NCBI GenBank assembly: GCA_965216225.1
Contig: CBDCFF010000015.1
Coordinates: 1 to 24,151 of the forward strand
Origin: 3107 sp965216225
GTDB lineage: Bacteria; Pseudomonadota; Alphaproteobacteria; Rhodobacterales; Rhodobacteraceae
Direction of reading: 5' to 3'
DNA: 24,151 bases
Shown here: piece after piece, positions 23,788-24,151 of the stretch
Numbering within the stretch: position 1 is the first letter of the stretch
Layout of the letters: each line of letters opens with the position of its first letter
The notes under the pieces: generated by a model
The model's database searches: none
What the model was told of the DNA's origin: nothing
The model's input: the letters and a program-made list of their open reading frames with translations, nothing else
Position numbers and translations under genes: made by a program

Positions 23788-24151
23788 GGCTCAGGACCCA
23801 TTGACTTTGTTTTGAACGTGTGAATCAGTGTTCTGCAAAACGGAGTGGTGACATGAGCGATCCTTTCTGGCTGACGGAGGCACAAACAGCGCGCCTTGAG
23901 CCCTTCTTTCCCAAGCCCCATGGCAAGCCCCGGGTCGATGACCGTCGTGTGCCGAGTGGTATTATCTTCATTGTTCGCAACGGTTAACGCTGGCGCGATG
24001 CGCCTGTCGAATACGGCCCTCACAAAACGCTCTATAATCGGTTTGTGCGCTGGTCCCGCAAAGGTATTTTCGAACGAATTTTCGAAGAATTGGCCAACCC
24101 CTCTGGCCCGGACGCCGACACTCTCATGATTGACGCAACCCATCTCAAAGC
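23784..24151 (+). mobile_element. IS5-family insertion sequence (IS427-like), left part, truncated by the window edge
   Basis: The transposase reading described at 23853 identifies the element. The left boundary is not certain. A CTTAG at 23784-23788 just before GGCTCAGGACCCATTG is a plausible junction, and the same CTTAG also occurs at 23766-23770. TTGACT at 23801-23806 is a -35-like sequence upstream of the transposase but no good -10 follows. The right end and the target duplication are outside the window. Confidence 0.55.
23853..24151 (+). pseudogene. IS5-family transposase with an in-frame stop, 3' end outside the window
   Basis: From ATG 23853 the frame reads MSDPFWLTEAQTARLEPFFP and continues to IIFIVRNG, then TAA at 23985-23987 (codon 45). 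The same frame continues without a shift into RWRDAPVEYGPHKTLYNRF, FERIFEEL and LMIDATHLKA, the last holding the first Asp of the DDE triad. IS5-family (IS427 group) proteins usually read RNGLRWRDAP, so the stop likely arose at the Leu codon (for example TTA to TAA). Because the frame does not change, this is a nonsense mutation rather than the frameshift fusion seen in some members of this group. A GGAG ribosome site lies about 8 bases before the ATG. Confidence 0.8.

Noticed and set aside
1..24151. CRISPR arrays, tRNA/rRNA genes, prophage or toxin-antitoxin modules
   Set aside because: No regularly spaced repeats, no cloverleaf or rRNA sequences and no phage or toxin-antitoxin proteins were seen on either strand.

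Overview
The window looks like an alphaproteobacterial chromosome, most probably of the order Rhodobacterales. The evidence is the gene order hemJ-rho-mnmE-mnmG-rsmG-parA-parB, the block hemW-rdgB-rph | hrcA-grpE | mutS, and the protein sequences themselves. Composition is GC-rich throughout except for the first ~390 bases. This is housekeeping sequence from the origin-proximal part of a chromosome. I see no defence island, CRISPR array, rRNA, tRNA or prophage.

Layout: (1) 1-387 has no gene. It holds several near-matches to DnaA boxes and an AT-rich stretch, and is a candidate oriC by synteny. (2) 388-7764 is a rightward run: heme synthesis (hemJ), transcription termination (rho), tRNA wobble modification (mnmE, mnmG), 16S rRNA methylation (rsmG) and chromosome partitioning (parA, parB). 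Two perfect 16-bp parS palindromes lie inside this run, one over the mnmG start and one inside rsmG. (3) 7826-10303 is a leftward, tightly overlapping set: rph, rdgB, hemW. Divergent from it are hrcA and grpE (10424-12122), heat-shock control and a chaperone cofactor. (4) mutS (leftward) faces a degraded malic-enzyme gene that is followed by ribokinase. msrA, a sulfotransferase-like gene and argG come next. (5) 19202-20997 is a divergent signalling pair: a free Hpt protein and a response regulator with a PP2C/SpoIIE phosphatase domain. (6) 20954-23578 holds a NUDIX hydrolase, a degraded hslO (Hsp33), a CoA-type NUDIX hydrolase and a CCA-adding enzyme. The window ends in a broken IS5-family transposase that continues past the edge.

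The most notable features are two pseudogenes of the same style. maeB keeps only its first ~23 codons and its last ~106. hslO keeps its N-terminus, a short middle fragment and its C-terminus. Both were made by large internal deletions, and both flank intact, tightly packed neighbours. With the nonsense-interrupted transposase, this suggests a lineage losing dispensable genes through internal deletions. I did not find a convincing wholly new biological system. The strongest leads are the deletion pseudogenes (including rbsK now sitting behind the old maeB promoter), the parS hairpin over the mnmG start codon, the oriC candidate and the Hpt/PP2C switch pair.
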